Source: Choristoneura fumiferana (lineage: Eukaryota; Arthropoda; Insecta; Lepidoptera; Tortricidae). Taken from it: a DNA stretch of 64,000 nt. Below, piece after piece: positions 1-11,433 of the stretch. Both the position numbers and the translations under genes were made by a program. The stretch lies in the NCBI RefSeq assembly GCF_025370935.1, contig NC_133481.1, positions 12,294,734 to 12,358,733 on the forward strand, in the 5' to 3' direction. Below the pieces are notes generated by a model. That model ran no database searches. It was not told the origin of the DNA and was given only the letters and a program-made list of their open reading frames with translations. Position 1 is the first letter of the stretch; each line of letters opens with the position of its first letter.

Positions 1-904
1 GGAAAACTTTTTTAAACTTTCCCAGCCTATCAATAGATACTGGTCTATTAAGTATACCAATAAAAATTGATATACCATTTATTTGGCAAATGGTACATTC
101 CTGAGGATTCATGAGATTGTCATACACACTCAAGAGCACAATTGTTTCATCATTTCTTTTTACCACACAGCGTATGAGGGTAAAAAGAGATGGTAAATAC
201 AAGCATGAGCAACCACCCATAACACAATATAGCCCCTGGTCAATAAATATGACTGCAATCATAGACTTACTCCTTACTCACTGACCAAGCAGAATATAAT
301 TAACAATTTAAGTTTTTACATACAAAAATAATTAACATTATAATAAATACAAAAATATAAACATTATAGTTAGCCATTACTTAAAATTAGTGGTAGATAA
401 ACTTACAGCTTACATTATAAAGATCAATTTTTAAAATCACAAATAGCATTGCCACTTTGAGTTAATCATATCCTGAGTATTATTTTGGAAATCCAATAGA
501 TGTAATTTTGTTGAATAGTCTCCTCTTATCACTATGTTATACACTAAAGATAGCTGGCACAAAGATTACCCCATTCATGTGCTTGCTATACTTCGTGCCT
601 TGGTTTTAAAATGTGAAATAAACTTTTTTTTCTAGCATATAACAAAAAAAACTTGACCCGTCTTATTGAAAATGTTTTTTAATAAAAGCTAAATACTGGC
701 ACCAATGAAACTATAATGATATAAGTAACTATGTAATTTTTTTTTGTAGAAGAATTTTTGAATAAAAGTACAGGTATAGATTGTTTACCTTATTTCTGAT
801 GGAATTAGGTCAGCTTCAAAAGGGTTACATATATCATAGGGTTAAAGGGTTATATTTAAATAGGTATTTGAGGGTTAGATTTCCTTACACTGATAATACT
901 TAAG
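1..904. other. Flank downstream of zuc, no gene
   Basis: AT-rich DNA without a convincing reading frame. Positions about 90-245 resemble a repeat seen again near 6785-6905, 34893-34990, 35205-35335 and 58762-58870, recognised by a core like TTTCATCATTTCTTTT together with a GAGATGGTAAAT-like segment. The rest shows no structure that I can interpret. Confidence 0.5.
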
Positions 905-1537
905 TTAGTTCACAATTGGTTTGAACAAGACCCATAGTTTTTCAAATTCAATCCTATATTTTTCGACAAGCTGCTTTTGAGAAGTAATAGCAACATCTTC
1001 AAAGTTACCGTTCAGTGCTTGGTTTGTCCAATTTAAAGAGCCCATGATCACCACAGGGACAGCATCAGGGTTGTCGCTGGACGCATCTATCAGTGAGAAC
1101 TTGTGATGCATCAGGTTAGTTGACTTCATCCATCGAACTGGAATCCCATGTTTTTCCAATTTCCTTATGTGAGAACCACTAGCAAATGCCATGTCAGCAT
1201 CAATAATCACTCGCACTTTGACCCCTTTGAAGTGCTGCTTCAGTACAGCTTGAGCCAAATCCAGGTTAGTCAGCACGTACATGCAAATGTCCAAAGTGTA
1301 CCTTGGTGAGTTTACAAAGTACAACAATCTGTCCATACTCTGAGTCACGACGCACCGCGAATATTTACTCTTCTTCAGCTCACCTACACCATACGCAAAC
1401 ATTAACACTTCGTGTATTTCTTCTCGCTTCACTTCTTTTTTCTTCTGGTGAAAATAAAAATGGTAAGCCCAATGTGAAACGAATGCAATAGAAATTAATG
1501 CAAATAGTCTTTTGCTTAAACCTATCCAAGGAGTCAT
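905..1537 (-). CDS. zuc: Zucchini/PLD6-like mitochondrial phospholipase D (piRNA pathway endonuclease)
   Basis: This is an intronless 210-residue protein. After a short N-terminus comes a hydrophobic segment (about residues 9-28), suited to anchoring in the outer mitochondrial membrane. A single phospholipase D domain follows. The HxKxxxxD motif is complete (H144, K146, D151) and is followed by the expected GSLNWT stretch (166-171) and E180, which together define the HKD superfamily. One HKD motif plus an N-terminal anchor is the layout of Zucchini/MitoPLD, which acts as a dimer and cuts piRNA precursors at the mitochondrial surface. Of the small zinc-binding motif known in this family I see only C62 and C85. 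The length suits the family. The start is the first ATG of the frame and precedes the membrane segment. Weak ATTAAA-type signals lie downstream near 678-683. The gene is divergent from the CHORD gene. An alternative within the superfamily is a bacterial-type Nuc endonuclease, but the anchor argues against it. Confidence 0.93.
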   Translation of the reverse strand: MTPWIGLSKRLFALISIAFVSHWAYHFYFHQKKKEVKREEIHEVLMFAYGVGELKKSKYSRCVVTQSMDRLLYFVNSPRYTLDICMYVLTNLDLAQAVLKQHFKGVKVRVIIDADMAFASGSHIRKLEKHGIPVRWMKSTNLMHHKFSLIDASSDNPDAVPVVIMGSLNWTNQALNGNFEDVAITSQKQLVEKYRIEFEKLWVLFKPIVN

Positions 1538-3372
1538 GATGCTATTTTTGCTTGTAATTAGATATCATATCATGTCATATATAATTTCATTGCTATAGTA
1601 TAGCACGTTTTTGTCGTGAATTAAATTATACTCCGAAAAAGTTTGAAGTTTGTACAGGAAGAAACTTGGAAGAAACACAACAAACTCCAATAAATTTGCC
1701 AGGCAGTGACATTTACAATGACAAGCACGCACGCACGCCGCACAGCACTAGAGGTGAGACGTATTTTACTGGAATAGGTTTTGGAACAGGTTTTGGCTTG
1801 GACGCGTGAGTACGCGTTCCCGCCCGCTATTGTTTTAGCGTACGAGTATTTAGGAGTACGGCGGCTGACAACGTTCCGCCAACTTGAAAACAAGTGCGCT
1901 CGTCGCGTCGCGCTCGGAACTATTCGGTAAACGTCGGAGAACTTCGGGACTTCGGGTCGTCGGGATCGCTCGACTCGCCTTAGCCACCTGCGCCTGCGCG
2001 ATGAAATGAATTCCAGGAAAAAGGAGCGGAGCGAGTTATCTTCTCTTATCATTTGTTCTAATAACACTTTTAGCATGAACACAAAAGGGTCCAGTTTCTT
2101 TTGATGACATTCTTTGTTTTGGTGTGATAGTACTTGTTGTCTAGTCTACTTAGAATTTGCAATTTTAAAAACAAACAGTTGCTAGTCGAAAAGTGTCGAA
2201 AATATAAGATAGGGGTGCATCTAAAATTGTTTTTATTAATTATAACATAATATTATCTCGACATACATGCGCAGAGATTGCACGAAAATTAAAAGGGATA
2301 TAGATCGCTATATAATGAATTTATTTGAATAATTAAATAAAAAAAATGTGACGTGGAATTCGATAGTTCGATATTTGTAAAACTCCTAAAACGCGTATTA
2401 AGTATTAGGTGTATACGCAATCACGGGAGCGCATTTACGGGAATCATTTTGTTAACGCAATGAGTCAATGAGGGCTATCGCGTATGAATTCGCGGCTAGA
2501 GGGCGCTAGTGTAGCGTGAGGTCTCCGAAATGTCAAATCTCATAGTTTTTGGGTGAGCTACGCGGGTTTATTTATAATTAGAATAATTGTGTGAATATTT
2601 CGTGTTCCGGGGCAATGAATGTCTGTGTTTTGAGACAGTTTTGTCTTTCAGAAACCTTTGTCCTCCCTTTTTTCCGAACATAACGGGGATTATGCAAGAC
2701 TGTGGCATGCTCGATATTTTTATGGTACGGTTTTAAGGTGCATTAAATATGATTTTAATCTAAACTTTGTTTTCACGCCCGTAATAACAGACTTTCAAAA
2801 CCATACTTAAAAACCTCACGCAACAGTGCGCCATCTAGTAAGACAAAAAACGACAGCCCTCATTACCTTATACTCGTCTTGGGGTGCCGTGCTTATAGAG
2901 AGACCCGTCTCTCGTCTATAGTCTATGGGCCAATTTACGAAGTTAGCTGCGTGTTTAATGTACATTCAACCAATTTCCTAGGCTATTATGAATACCATTA
3001 CATAAATTGGAGCAGTAATGTACTTTCAATGCTTATCTAGATAATCCTCATCGACATTGGCAGAATCGTAAAAAAAATTATGGAGCCCTATGGAGCCACT
3101 TTTTCCTAAATTTGAATTGAATAATCCAGTGACATTTATTTTGATAATGACACTGACTGACTGGATGTGGACGTTCACTTTACTTCACATCATCTTCACT
3201 TCACATTGACATTGACATGACATGACGTGCGTGCGGCGCGTTGTGTCAGTTTGTGTCTTCATGCATTGAGTGTGCTTGTGCTGCCAGTACGCCTGGATCT
3301 TATTTGTCGTTTCTACGAAGATCAGAAACGCCAGGCGCTGAAATTTTCCATTTTTCCCAAGATTAATTAATA
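1538..3372. promoter_or_regulatory. Divergent intergenic region between zuc and the CHORD gene
   Basis: The two genes point away from each other, so both promoters should lie here. The stretch 1700-2050 is clearly more GC- and CpG-rich than its surroundings and is the likelier zuc 5' region. The last 200 bases before 3373 should be the CHORD leader. The middle is occupied by a foldback element (2467-2864). A 153-codon minus-strand frame at 1621-2082 lies in the CpG-rich part. It is rich in Arg and Ser, matches no family I know and is probably chance. No TATA box or initiator could be assigned with confidence. Confidence 0.5.
2467..2864. mobile_element. Foldback MITE, AATGAGGGCT family (copy 1)
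   Basis: The left end (AATGAGGGCT, then a CTAGAGGGCGCTAGTGTAGC-like segment and GTGAGGT) is mirrored at the right end by the reverse complement (ACCTCACG, then GTGCGCCATCTAGTA, then AGCCCTCATT). A shorter element of the same family lies at 46383-46516. Between the arms there is AT-rich filler and no reading frame. It is a non-autonomous DNA element by structure; the superfamily was not determined. Confidence 0.75.
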
Positions 3373-3451
3373 ATGCCTGAAGATAAAAATCTAGTTCCAT
3401 GCTACAATCGTGGTTGCGGCAAACAGTTTAACCCAAATGAAAATGATAAAG
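3373..3451 (+). CDS. CHORD: CHORD gene exon 1
   Basis: Encodes the start codon and the first zinc ligands (CYNRGCG). It ends one base into a codon at a GTAAGG donor. The 84-bp intron that follows stays open in this frame, so an unspliced reading would run into false residues. Confidence 0.95.
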
Positions 3452-6400
3452 GTAAGGGGAATATTCTAGATAATCCTCGAGCTTTTCTTTGTTTCCCTTG
3501 GTATCTGGGTCAAAATAAAAGCTGTATTTTTATAGATGAATGTCTGCATCATCCTGGGGCACCGATCTTCCACGATGCTTACAAGGGCTGGTCTTGTTGT
3601 AACAAAAAGAGCGTGGACTTCACGGAATTCCTTAATATTAAAGGTTGCACTTTATCGAAGCACTCTAATGTGGTATGTTTTTGAATCTCACCATTTACAT
3701 GCAATTTTACCAAAAATGTAATATCTTGATTTAATCCTTGTTTGATTTATAGAAACCTCCAGAACCAGAAAAGAAGGCTCTAGACAAGGAATTGGAGAAA
3801 AAGGAAGTGATTGAAGTAAGAGCCCCTATTGTTGGCCCACAGCTGACGAGGCCTCCATTTGACACCCCCACTGTGGCTTTGGAAGCACGCATTGCTGATT
3901 CCCTAAAGCAACTTGCCCAGGATACACAAAAGCCAGCAGCTTCTTCTGATACTGGGTAATTTATATTTGGATTGGCTTTGGCTATTACAGTCACAACCGT
4001 TTATAGCCAATTATAACGACATATTGGATGTAACAACCAAGAAAAAAGGCCCAATCCCAACACAATCTTATATACCAAAAAAGGTTCTCTGCATTTGCAC
4101 TTAATTATTTTTTCCCAAATGTTTTATTACCTGTCATGATTTTCTCAGAAACCATATTATTTGTAGAACTTTCATAAAACAAACCTAACCTAACTTACTG
4201 TGCTCTACAAAACCATAAGAAAATACACTAAGATTTTTTTTTTGGTTTCGGAGAAATTTCATAGTTGGGAAATTAAACATTAAGCAAACAGTAATAATTC
4301 TAAAAGGCAGGATACCACCAAAATATTACTGATTATTTATAACATCCAAGCTGTCACTTGAATGTTTTTAGAAACGATTTTGACTGTAGTATTAATATAA
4401 GTTGGACTTGGGCAAAGATGAATAAAATTGAAGCTGAGTAAAAAGATATGAATGTTATTATTCTCATCCAATTTTTTATAAGTGATATTGAATAAGTATT
4501 CATTTATCCAGGTCAAATCTGCTATGTTGAATTTCACCCACTGTTAGTCATCAGATGGAATTGAAATTTAATATGGAGTTGTAGCTTAGAAATGACAATG
4601 CAAGTTTACATACAGTCAGCAAAAAAGCTTGTATTAAAGATAAAATGTTTACTACATTTGTTTATTTTCTCTACAGATTTATCAGATGTTACAGTACTTT
4701 CATTGTAGCATGGTGTGGGTGACAGCTGTCAATATCAGAAGACTAGAGAGTCAAAGTGTCGAAACTTGAGTTGATGAAACTAATAATTGAAAATCTTAAT
4801 TATAATAAATGTTATCATTAATCCGATTATTACGCTAATTTTGATGAGAATACTAGTGAAATACTAGGTTGGAATATTTTTTGCCACTTAAGTAAGGCTA
4901 AACGGAGTTTGCAAGAATATTCATTAGTTATCAATTAATAAGTACCGATGTAACTCAAGATGCATTAGGTCCCATCACTAAACAGGTCTCTGGTATTACG
5001 CTACATACATATTACGTTTCTTCACTTAATTGTGCTTTGAATTTAATTAATTGATTATAAATAACTGATAGCTTAAATTTAACATAGTATTTTATGTTCA
5101 AATATTTTACGCCAGTCATATTCAGGCTACAACTGAAATATACTTCCATATATTTAGACCGCAGATTTTTTTTTGAGTAAAACAAAATGTGCATCAAGTG
5201 TCACCCGCACCATGCTGGAATGAAAGCACTATTAACAGATACTGCAGTGCAATACTAATGATGTTAACCTGCCTACTGTACCTACTGTTACTGCTGTTAA
5301 TTTCGTCATCTTAATTGTATTCCAGAAATGTGACCATTGGAACAACTTGCAAGAATGGTGGTTGTGCTACATCTTACGAAGGCCCTCAAACCAACGAGAC
5401 AATCTGCACATACCACCCAGGTGTGCCTATATTCCATGAGGGCCTCAAGTTCTGGTCTTGCTGCCAAAAGAGAACTACCGACTTCAATGTCTTCCTTAGC
5501 CAACCTGGGTGCACTACTGGATCACATAAATGGACTAAAGAGGTGGTTTTATGTTACACACATAAAACATTGTCACATAAAAAAAATCATCAAAATTTAA
5601 AATTTATACTCTTATGTCCACTTGCAGGCTTTTTAATCTAGGTTTAAGTGGTCTTAAGTCCTGTCACATCCATACGAGAACTGTCAGTTTAAGCCTTTAA
5701 TCGAGATTTAAAAAAGCCTACAAGACGGATGTTAAGGACCTAATCAAATTTTGCATTCTTACAGCAAACAATTTTTTGAGTCATTTTGTTTAAGTACCGT
5801 ATGGTAGAATATGAACAAAAATAGAAGAATCACAACCAATTAGTTAAATGCACACTTGACGTGCAAAACAATCTAAAGGGTTTAATAAAGTAGATAATAA
5901 TATGCTTATATTATTATCTACTTTGCATACTGTGCATTGGGTCAATTCAATTCAATTCCAGTGTAGTCCATTGCCTCCACTGTAAAGGAATTAACGTAAT
6001 GCTCAACTATCTTTCCATTACAACTTTAGATAAATATTAAATAACCTCATTACTAATTTGCAGAGTCCACCAGCAGGAACAGTAAAGTGTCGCTGGGACT
6101 GGCACCAAACACCAGACTATGTCATTGTCAGTGTTTATGCCAAGAAGTATGATCCAACACTAAGTTTTATTAAACTGAACCCCATCAGATTAAACACTAA
6201 GTTGGTTTTCCGTGAAGAAGGAGATGCCATTTTTGAATTAGATCTTGAACTTAGAGGGGTAAGTAATAAACAAGTTTTTTTTTCTTTTGAGTATATAAAT
6301 ATAAAAGAAAAAAGAAAGCTTTAGTACTCTATGTGACTATGTCAGCCTCATGGGGAGCCTCCAATACATGTTACACTCTCCCTTGTACCGAAACCTAGTT

Positions 6401-7188
6401 TATGGATGCAAAGGCCTGTCTAATGAATGAACATGTAAATCAGCATCGCTTCTTCTAAAAGTGGTTGACTCAGAATCATATTTACACCCCCATTCAACAA
6501 AACCATACCATCCAGATACCTGTTTCTGATGTCCATATTCTGATCACATTCCAGAAGAAAATGAAGAAGGTCTTCAGTCTTATTACAACCTACACACAAG
6601 GGTGATTGCACAACTCCCAATAAACAAGTTATTTTAAAACGTCCAAGCAAATTATAAACATTTTATTGCAAGATTTTACTGATTCAAATTCAAATTCATG
6701 TATTTATTTCAGACCGTAGAATAATTCATGTTCACGTTTATCATAATCATCCATGGATGTATTATTTAAAGTCTGTAAGCTGACCAGGGGCCTTATTGTG
6801 TAACACATTTGGAATCACAATCTTTATCACCACTTCTTTCTGTCACACGGTATAAGATGAGGGTAGAAAGATGAATGGGTTGCTTGTATAATATTATCTA
6901 TCACCACAGTCTATCACTGAAATATGGTTATATTTTTTATTTCAGGTAATAAGTATTGAAAACAGCAGTGCCTCCATGTTGCCGTCTAAAGTAGAAATCA
7001 AGTTGAAGAAGGCAGAACCTGGTGCTTGGAGTAAACTAGACTTCCCACGGGCCGAGCCAAAGAAGGAAACGCCCCAACCAGAAGTTCAAAAACCTACGGT
7101 TGAAGATGACTTAGTTGATCTCTCTACTGTAGAAGCCACGCGGTCCATGGGCCAGGTTAATATGTCGGAACTAGAAGAGGTTGAATAA
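3373..7188 (+). CDS. CHORD: CHORD and CS domain protein (morgana/CHORDC1), complete, six exons
   Basis: Joining 3373-3451, 3536-3672, 3753-3955, 5326-5542, 6064-6258 and 6946-7188 gives an open 357-residue protein with every junction GT-AG and in phase. Domain order is CHORD-I (about residues 10-69, starting CYNRGCG and containing CLHHPGAPIFHDAYKGWSCC), a charged linker, CHORD-II (about 148-207, with TYHPGVPIFHEGLKFWSCC), then a p23-like CS domain (about 216-305, starting near the KCRWDWHQT stretch) and an acidic tail. Each CHORD keeps its zinc-binding Cys and His residues. This is exactly the animal CHORDC1/morgana architecture, close to the size of the fly protein. In known relatives it is a cytosolic Hsp90 partner that restrains Rho kinase and centrosome over-duplication. 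The start at 3373 lies just before the first CHORD, as in the family. Introns 3 and 5 carry repeats. Confidence 0.97.
3536..3672 (+). CDS. CHORD: CHORD gene exon 2
   Basis: Completes CHORD-I with the CLHHPG and GWSCC stretches. The acceptor is TATAG. The donor GTATGT follows a complete codon. Confidence 0.95.
3753..3955 (+). CDS. CHORD: CHORD gene exon 3
   Basis: Encodes the Lys/Glu/Pro-rich linker between the two CHORD domains. It ends two bases into a glycine codon that is completed by exon 4. Confidence 0.93.
3956..5325 (+). other. CHORD intron 3
   Basis: An AT-rich intron of about 1.4 kb between the linker exon and the CHORD-II exon. No nested gene is apparent; the short frames are AT-rich and resemble nothing known. 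Confidence 0.6.
5326..5542 (+). CDS. CHORD: CHORD gene exon 4
   Basis: Encodes CHORD-II. The acceptor is TTCCAG and the donor GTGGTT is a weak but in-phase match after a Glu codon. Confidence 0.95.
5619..5740. mobile_element. Hairpin MITE, TTGCAGGCTTTTT family (copy 1)
   Basis: The left arm (CTTGCAGGCTTTTTAATCTA) is matched in reverse at the right end (TCGAGATTTAAAAAAGCCTA). A second copy in the opposite orientation lies at 62590-62702. This copy sits in CHORD intron 4, fewer than 100 bases after exon 4. Confidence 0.8.
5887..5924. repeat. Short perfect inverted repeat
   Basis: Two 17-base arms (AAAGTAGATAATAATAT and its exact reverse complement) are separated by GCTT. It lies within CHORD intron 4. 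Confidence 0.8.
6064..6258 (+). CDS. CHORD: CHORD gene exon 5
   Basis: Encodes most of the CS (p23-like) beta-sandwich, 65 whole codons, closed by a strong GTAAGT donor. Confidence 0.95.
6420..6650 (-). pseudogene. Non-LTR retrotransposon C-terminal fragment
   Basis: A 76-codon minus-strand frame reads CVGCNKTEDLLHFLLEC, a C-x2-C...H-x4-C pattern like the cysteine knuckle at the C-terminal end of jockey/CR1-type LINE polyproteins. It lies antisense in CHORD intron 5 and has no reverse transcriptase next to it, so it is a remnant. The family is inferred from the motif alone. Confidence 0.5.
6946..7188 (+). CDS. CHORD: CHORD gene exon 6 with stop
   Basis: Encodes the last CS strands (KVEIKLKKAEPGAWSKLD) and an acidic, proline-containing tail ending at TAA. 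Confidence 0.95.
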   Translation, partial: VISIENSSASMLPSKVEIKLKKAEPGAWSKLDFPRAEPKKETPQPEVQKPTVEDDLVDLSTVEATRSMGQVNMSELEEVE

Positions 7189-7279
7189 AATATTTAATTT
7201 CATGTCCCAACTTTCGATGGTTTATGTCGATTTTGTTGTATAACATCTATTTTTAAGATTACTTTTGTAATTTGTTGCG

Positions 7280-7285
7280 AATAAA
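7280..7285 (+). terminator. CHORD polyadenylation signal
   Basis: A canonical AATAAA lies 92 bases after the stop codon, followed by T-rich sequence. Confidence 0.75.
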
Positions 7286-7329
7286 GTACCATTACTTTGA
7301 CAATAATTGTATTGTTATCTTTTTATTTT

Positions 7330-7552
7330 TAATAGCTTTTGCCTGCGACTTCGTCTGCGTGGAATTTGGTTATCGCGCGCTGTTCCCTCGGGAACTGTGC
7401 ATTTTTTCGGGATAAAAAGTAGCCTATCTCAATCTCTGGCCCATAAACTATCTCTATGCTAAAAATCACGTCAATACGTCGCTCCGTTTCGACGCGAAAG
7501 ACGGACAAACACACAAACACACACTTTTACATTTATAATATTAGTATGGATT
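7330..7552. repeat. Interspersed repeat, TTCGTCTGCGTGG...TAGTATGGAT family
   Basis: Begins with TTGCCTGCGACTTCGTC, contains CGGGATAAAAAGTAGCCTAT, and ends in a TTATAATATTAGTATGGAT tail. Related pieces lie at 13451-13590, 23140-23215, 37900-38110 and 43014-44016. The same motifs are very common in butterfly and moth genomes. The transposon class is not assigned. Confidence 0.65.
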
Positions 7553-9559
7553 TGCATGTGCCCTGATAAAATTTGCTCATGATTCCATGTTACAATCGTC
7601 TTTTATTTAGCTGATTTTCTGTAACGAAATATACATATTTTTCACTCCCTGACGAGAGGGAGCAAAGTGCAACTTTTCTGTTCAAGGCTTTTCTAAGTAT
7701 TTTATTGCAAATGCAATTTTTTGAAGTTGATAATTGTAAAGCCACGCCATTTTCTATGCTGGTTGTTCTTTAATAATATTCAGAATTTGTTTTTTTTCAA
7801 GTTTCTTAATGCTCGGTGTGAAAAGTTGTATGAGCCACTCGGGAGCAAAATTATTTTCATCTTGGGCTAACGCCACAGGCTCTCAGGCGCTCAGGATTCT
7901 ATTGCAGAATCCTTCGCTACATTCTGGATTCAATGTACGCCCTCGCCGTAAATACACCGTTTTGCTCCCTTGTGACACAAATAACTATTTCATCTCTCCT
8001 GTTCGGAAAGTTTAATTTTCAGGGTGGAAAATTGCGTTTTCATCTCTAGGGTGGAAAGTAATTTTTATTTTATTTTTCGTTTCCCGCGGAGTCGAAGATA
8101 ATTGAGATTGATTGATTTAATGACACTTTTTTTTTCAAGTTTCGGCATGGTCATCTAGATACACGTAGTGACTAAGGAGCTTATATACAACACCGGAAGT
8201 TGGGCGCCGAACATTCGTTTGAAACAAGAAATTTTATCTTTATTAGGTACGTCACGAACATATTTCATCTCTTTCTTTAGTTAGATTAAGAAAGAGATGG
8301 AAGTAATTCGGGAAATGTGAAAGAAAGAGATGGAATATACAAATAAGTAATAATGGTCAAACTTCTTCGTTCGGCGTTCAACCTCCAGTTTTGTATATGA
8401 GCTCTTTGGTCGTGACCAACTCGTTTTTTTTTATAGTCGGCCGTGGCAAGTGTACATTCGAAAAGGTACCGTTGGAGGTTGGATAATAAGTAAATTTAAT
8501 TTATTATTATTCTCATTTTTGTGTAGTATTTTACTTTCCTCACAGTCGAAATGAAAAGTAGAGTGTCTTACTCGGGTGAAATTATCCATTTCCCCTCGAA
8601 CTATAGGCGCTCTCACTTCGTTCGAGTGCCAGAAATATCTCGGGTGAAATGGGTCACTTTCCACCCTTGGTTATCAATTTACTATTACACATTAAAGTGC
8701 TCAGGTAAAAAACTCACCTTCTTAAGATTTAAGTTTTTTACATTATCACATTATGTATGAGAGATTTCCACACTGTTTTTGCGCAATTTAACTCATTTAT
8801 TTCCTTCACATAAAAATGTATGAGATGAGAACGCGCCTTGAAAATAAAACGCGAGAATTTGAATAATGTATTTACATTTTATTTTTAAATGTTTATTTAC
8901 ACCATACATTATATTCCATTTCAATAATTGTTCTACAAACTATTTAATATATATTATTAAATATGACTATTACATTAGAACTTATGTATGTACATAACTA
9001 ACATATATATTTGTTTTTAGTAGTATGACTAGGAATCTGACTAGAAGTAGTTTTTATTACGGTATTAAATCTGAAGATATACATGATATGTCATAATTAC
9101 ATACTTGAAAAATGGTAAAACGTGATATTTAACCGATTTCAAAAAAGGAGTTTATCAATTCTTTTTTTTTAAATTATCTTACCTCAGAACTCCTTAGTTT
9201 AGGAACTGATTAGAAAAAATATATAGTTGAAATGGAAATACCTACCTACTTCCATTTTACGAGCAGTCGACATTAAGCTATTGCAACTTATGATTGGGTA
9301 GAATAAAAAGCAAAAAAAAAGACCCGTAACAGTCATAAATAAAGGGATAAGTTCATTTAGACACAGAACCGTGTCGTAATGACATTCAACGTCATTTAAT
9401 AAAATAATGTTATAGAAAACAACATTCCTTTACTATAATCAGATTGATAAGGTTCCATGGTGGCCCAGGAATCGAACTGGTTGACTGTTTATACGGTTTA
9501 TACCGTATAAACCTAACAGTTTAGACACAGGACAAAAACAGATGCTCAACGATGAATGT

Positions 9560-9700
9560 ATCCCTTAACTTTTTTAAGTAAGAGGGGGTAAACGAGCATG
9601 CGGGTCACCTGATGGAAAGCAATCACCGCCGCCCATACATATCTACTCGTAACACCAGGGGTATCACAGGTGCGTTGCCGGCCCTTTATAACTAACTATA
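9560..9700. repeat. Interspersed repeat, CACCTGATGGAAAGCAATCA type
   Basis: The stretch with GAGCATGCGGGTCACCTGAT, then CACCGCCGCCCATA and GGTGCGTTGCCGGCC, resembles a widespread lepidopteran LINE 3' end in antisense. Recognised by recall, not by comparison in the window. Confidence 0.5.
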
Positions 9701-10520
9701 TTATATCAACTTAAAGGGATATCTTTCCAGTCAGTCAGTGTCCTCCCTCATAGATAATAAGAAATACTGTTTTTCACCTTAGCTTATTAGGTAATGACTT
9801 AGACTTACGATTTATGTAAGTAGGTAGGTACCTATTCCAAGTTCAAAAGTCCGCAAAGCCTGACCAGAAATATATGACTATTCGCCATGTTGCGGAATTT
9901 AATTGGAACTAATTTCTTACACTGGCAATAATTTTTAATGATTGTCAGTGTCAATGTGGCGGTTTCTTTGAACAATAACAAAAATGCCCAAAACGATTAC
10001 TAGTCAACAACGGATCATTTTAAATAATGTTTATAATAAACTACTGTAAAAAAACGGGGAATGAAACTATTTCACTACAAAACCTTTCCAAATTAACATC
10101 AGAGCTAACAGGTAAACTTTGTAGGTAGACAAGTCAAGACGTCATTGTTCCGACTATACTGAATTATTGCCATATAAATAAGAACAATAGCGCCCTCTTG
10201 ACAAATTTTTGGTTTACCTTTATAAAAATTCTATTATGCCTTTAAGACTTTTACTTTATTAACAATTCAATCAATTAGAGTAGATATCTAAATACAATTT
10301 TACAAACAGGAGCAGAAATGATCAACTGATCAACCTGAACCACGTTATATTATTCAATTGCACAATTATAGTGAAACAGGAACCGGGCACGTATAAAATA
10401 CCAGTGTAGGACCAATCAAACTACTCGATCCCACACCATCCTTCACGTTCGGGTAGATACACACAACTCTTCGGAGTGGGCCGCCCGCAGCAAACAGAGC
10501 AAACGTTCACTGCGCCGCCG

Positions 10521-10677
10521 CAGCAGGGCTACTACGAAACTCGGAACTCGAAGTTCGTCGTTCGTCGTCGTCGTCGTTTGTCGTGCGGTCCCTCTGACAC
10601 TTATACTATATAATACGAGAGCGAGAGGGACCGCACGACACGAACTTCGAGTTCAGAGTTTCGTAGTAGCCCTGCTG
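10521..10677. mobile_element. Hairpin MITE, GGGCTACTACGAA family (copy 1)
   Basis: A palindromic element with outer arms CAGCAGGGCTACTACGAA and TTCGTAGTAGCCCTGCTG and inner arms GCGGTCCCTCT and AGAGGGACCGC. Further copies lie at 16071-16190, 40755-40877 and 61870-61984. Confidence 0.88.
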
Positions 10678-10752
10678 GTCGTATTCCATGGCCGCCACGT
10701 TAGGCATTTAGTTAGTCTATATAGATAGGTATTCTTAACGGCACTGCTTTAG

Positions 10753-10910
10753 GTTGCGTTTCAGCCAGAGATGTGGGAGGAATGTGTCTGTCATTAACCA
10801 ATAGAAACGATTCATTTACCTATATTCGCTCAGCGCAGCTCTAGTGGAAACAGCTCAGGAGGATATAGATAAATGAAGCGTATGTTTCCACATAGCACGG
10901 TTTCCACCGC
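10753..10910. mobile_element. Foldback MITE, GTTTCCACCAGAGATG family (copy 1)
   Basis: Arms based on GTTTCxxCCAGAGATGTG and a CATTAACCAATAGAAACG core match the copy at 50543-50763. This copy is more decayed. Confidence 0.7.
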
Positions 10911-10943
10911 GAACGGATCGGACTAAATTACTTAATTTAAGGG

Positions 10944-11076
10944 CTGTTTCACCATCCATTGACTAGTGTTAACTGGCGGTTAAATGTGACGCCGTCTTCG
11001 TCTATTCGAACAAAACAAATAGAAACGGCATCACATTTAACCGTCAGTTAAGTCTAATCAATGGTTGGTGAAACAG
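10944..11076. mobile_element. Hairpin MITE, CTGTTTCACCATCCATT family (copy 1)
   Basis: Terminal arms CTGTTTCACCATCCATTGA and AATGGTTGGTGAAACAG surround a second inverted pair around GACGCCGTCT and ACGGCATCAC. Other copies lie at 14055-14187 and 61552-61685. Confidence 0.88.
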
Positions 11077-11427
11077 CACCTTAACCTTTTAGGTACACAA
11101 TAAATATTCGACCTTACTAAATATACAACATGGTACAAAATCATTTTGAATTCGTTTAAAATATTATTAGTTTTTAAATTAATCCCTCACAGGTAAATAA
11201 CATAAAACTACCTATGATTTTATTTCGTGTTAGCACATCTAAATTCGCGGGGCCTGGAAAAGGGTTAACTTACATCGACTAACTCCATTGAGGTGTTAGT
11301 AGGTAAGGTGTTAGCAGGTAGGTACTTTCATGCAGTCAATCGTCATACGCAAGGGCGTCGCCAGCCGAGGGCCCAGGGGGGGGGAGCAAGTTGATATGGA
11401 CAATGAGAAAAGTATGAATTGTAGGTA

Positions 11428-11433
11428 TTTATT
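11428..11433 (-). terminator. Possible dsf polyadenylation signal
   Basis: AATAAA on the minus strand about 250 bases after the dsf stop. It is the first canonical hexamer downstream; usage is inferred. Confidence 0.45.

Larger units (their letters stand above)
7189..11427. other. Intergenic region between CHORD and the dsf 3' end
   Basis: No gene recognised. It holds the repeats listed separately (7330-7552, 9560-9700, 10521-10677, 10753-10910, 10944-11076). Around 8000-8670, stretches like GGGTGGAAAGT recur on both strands, probably decayed repeat DNA. 8760-9420 is plain AT-rich sequence. Confidence 0.5.

Noticed and set aside
1621..2082. 153-codon minus-strand frame upstream of zuc
   Set aside because: Arg/Ser-rich low-complexity content in the CpG-rich promoter region; no domain, no splice context and no similarity that I recognise.
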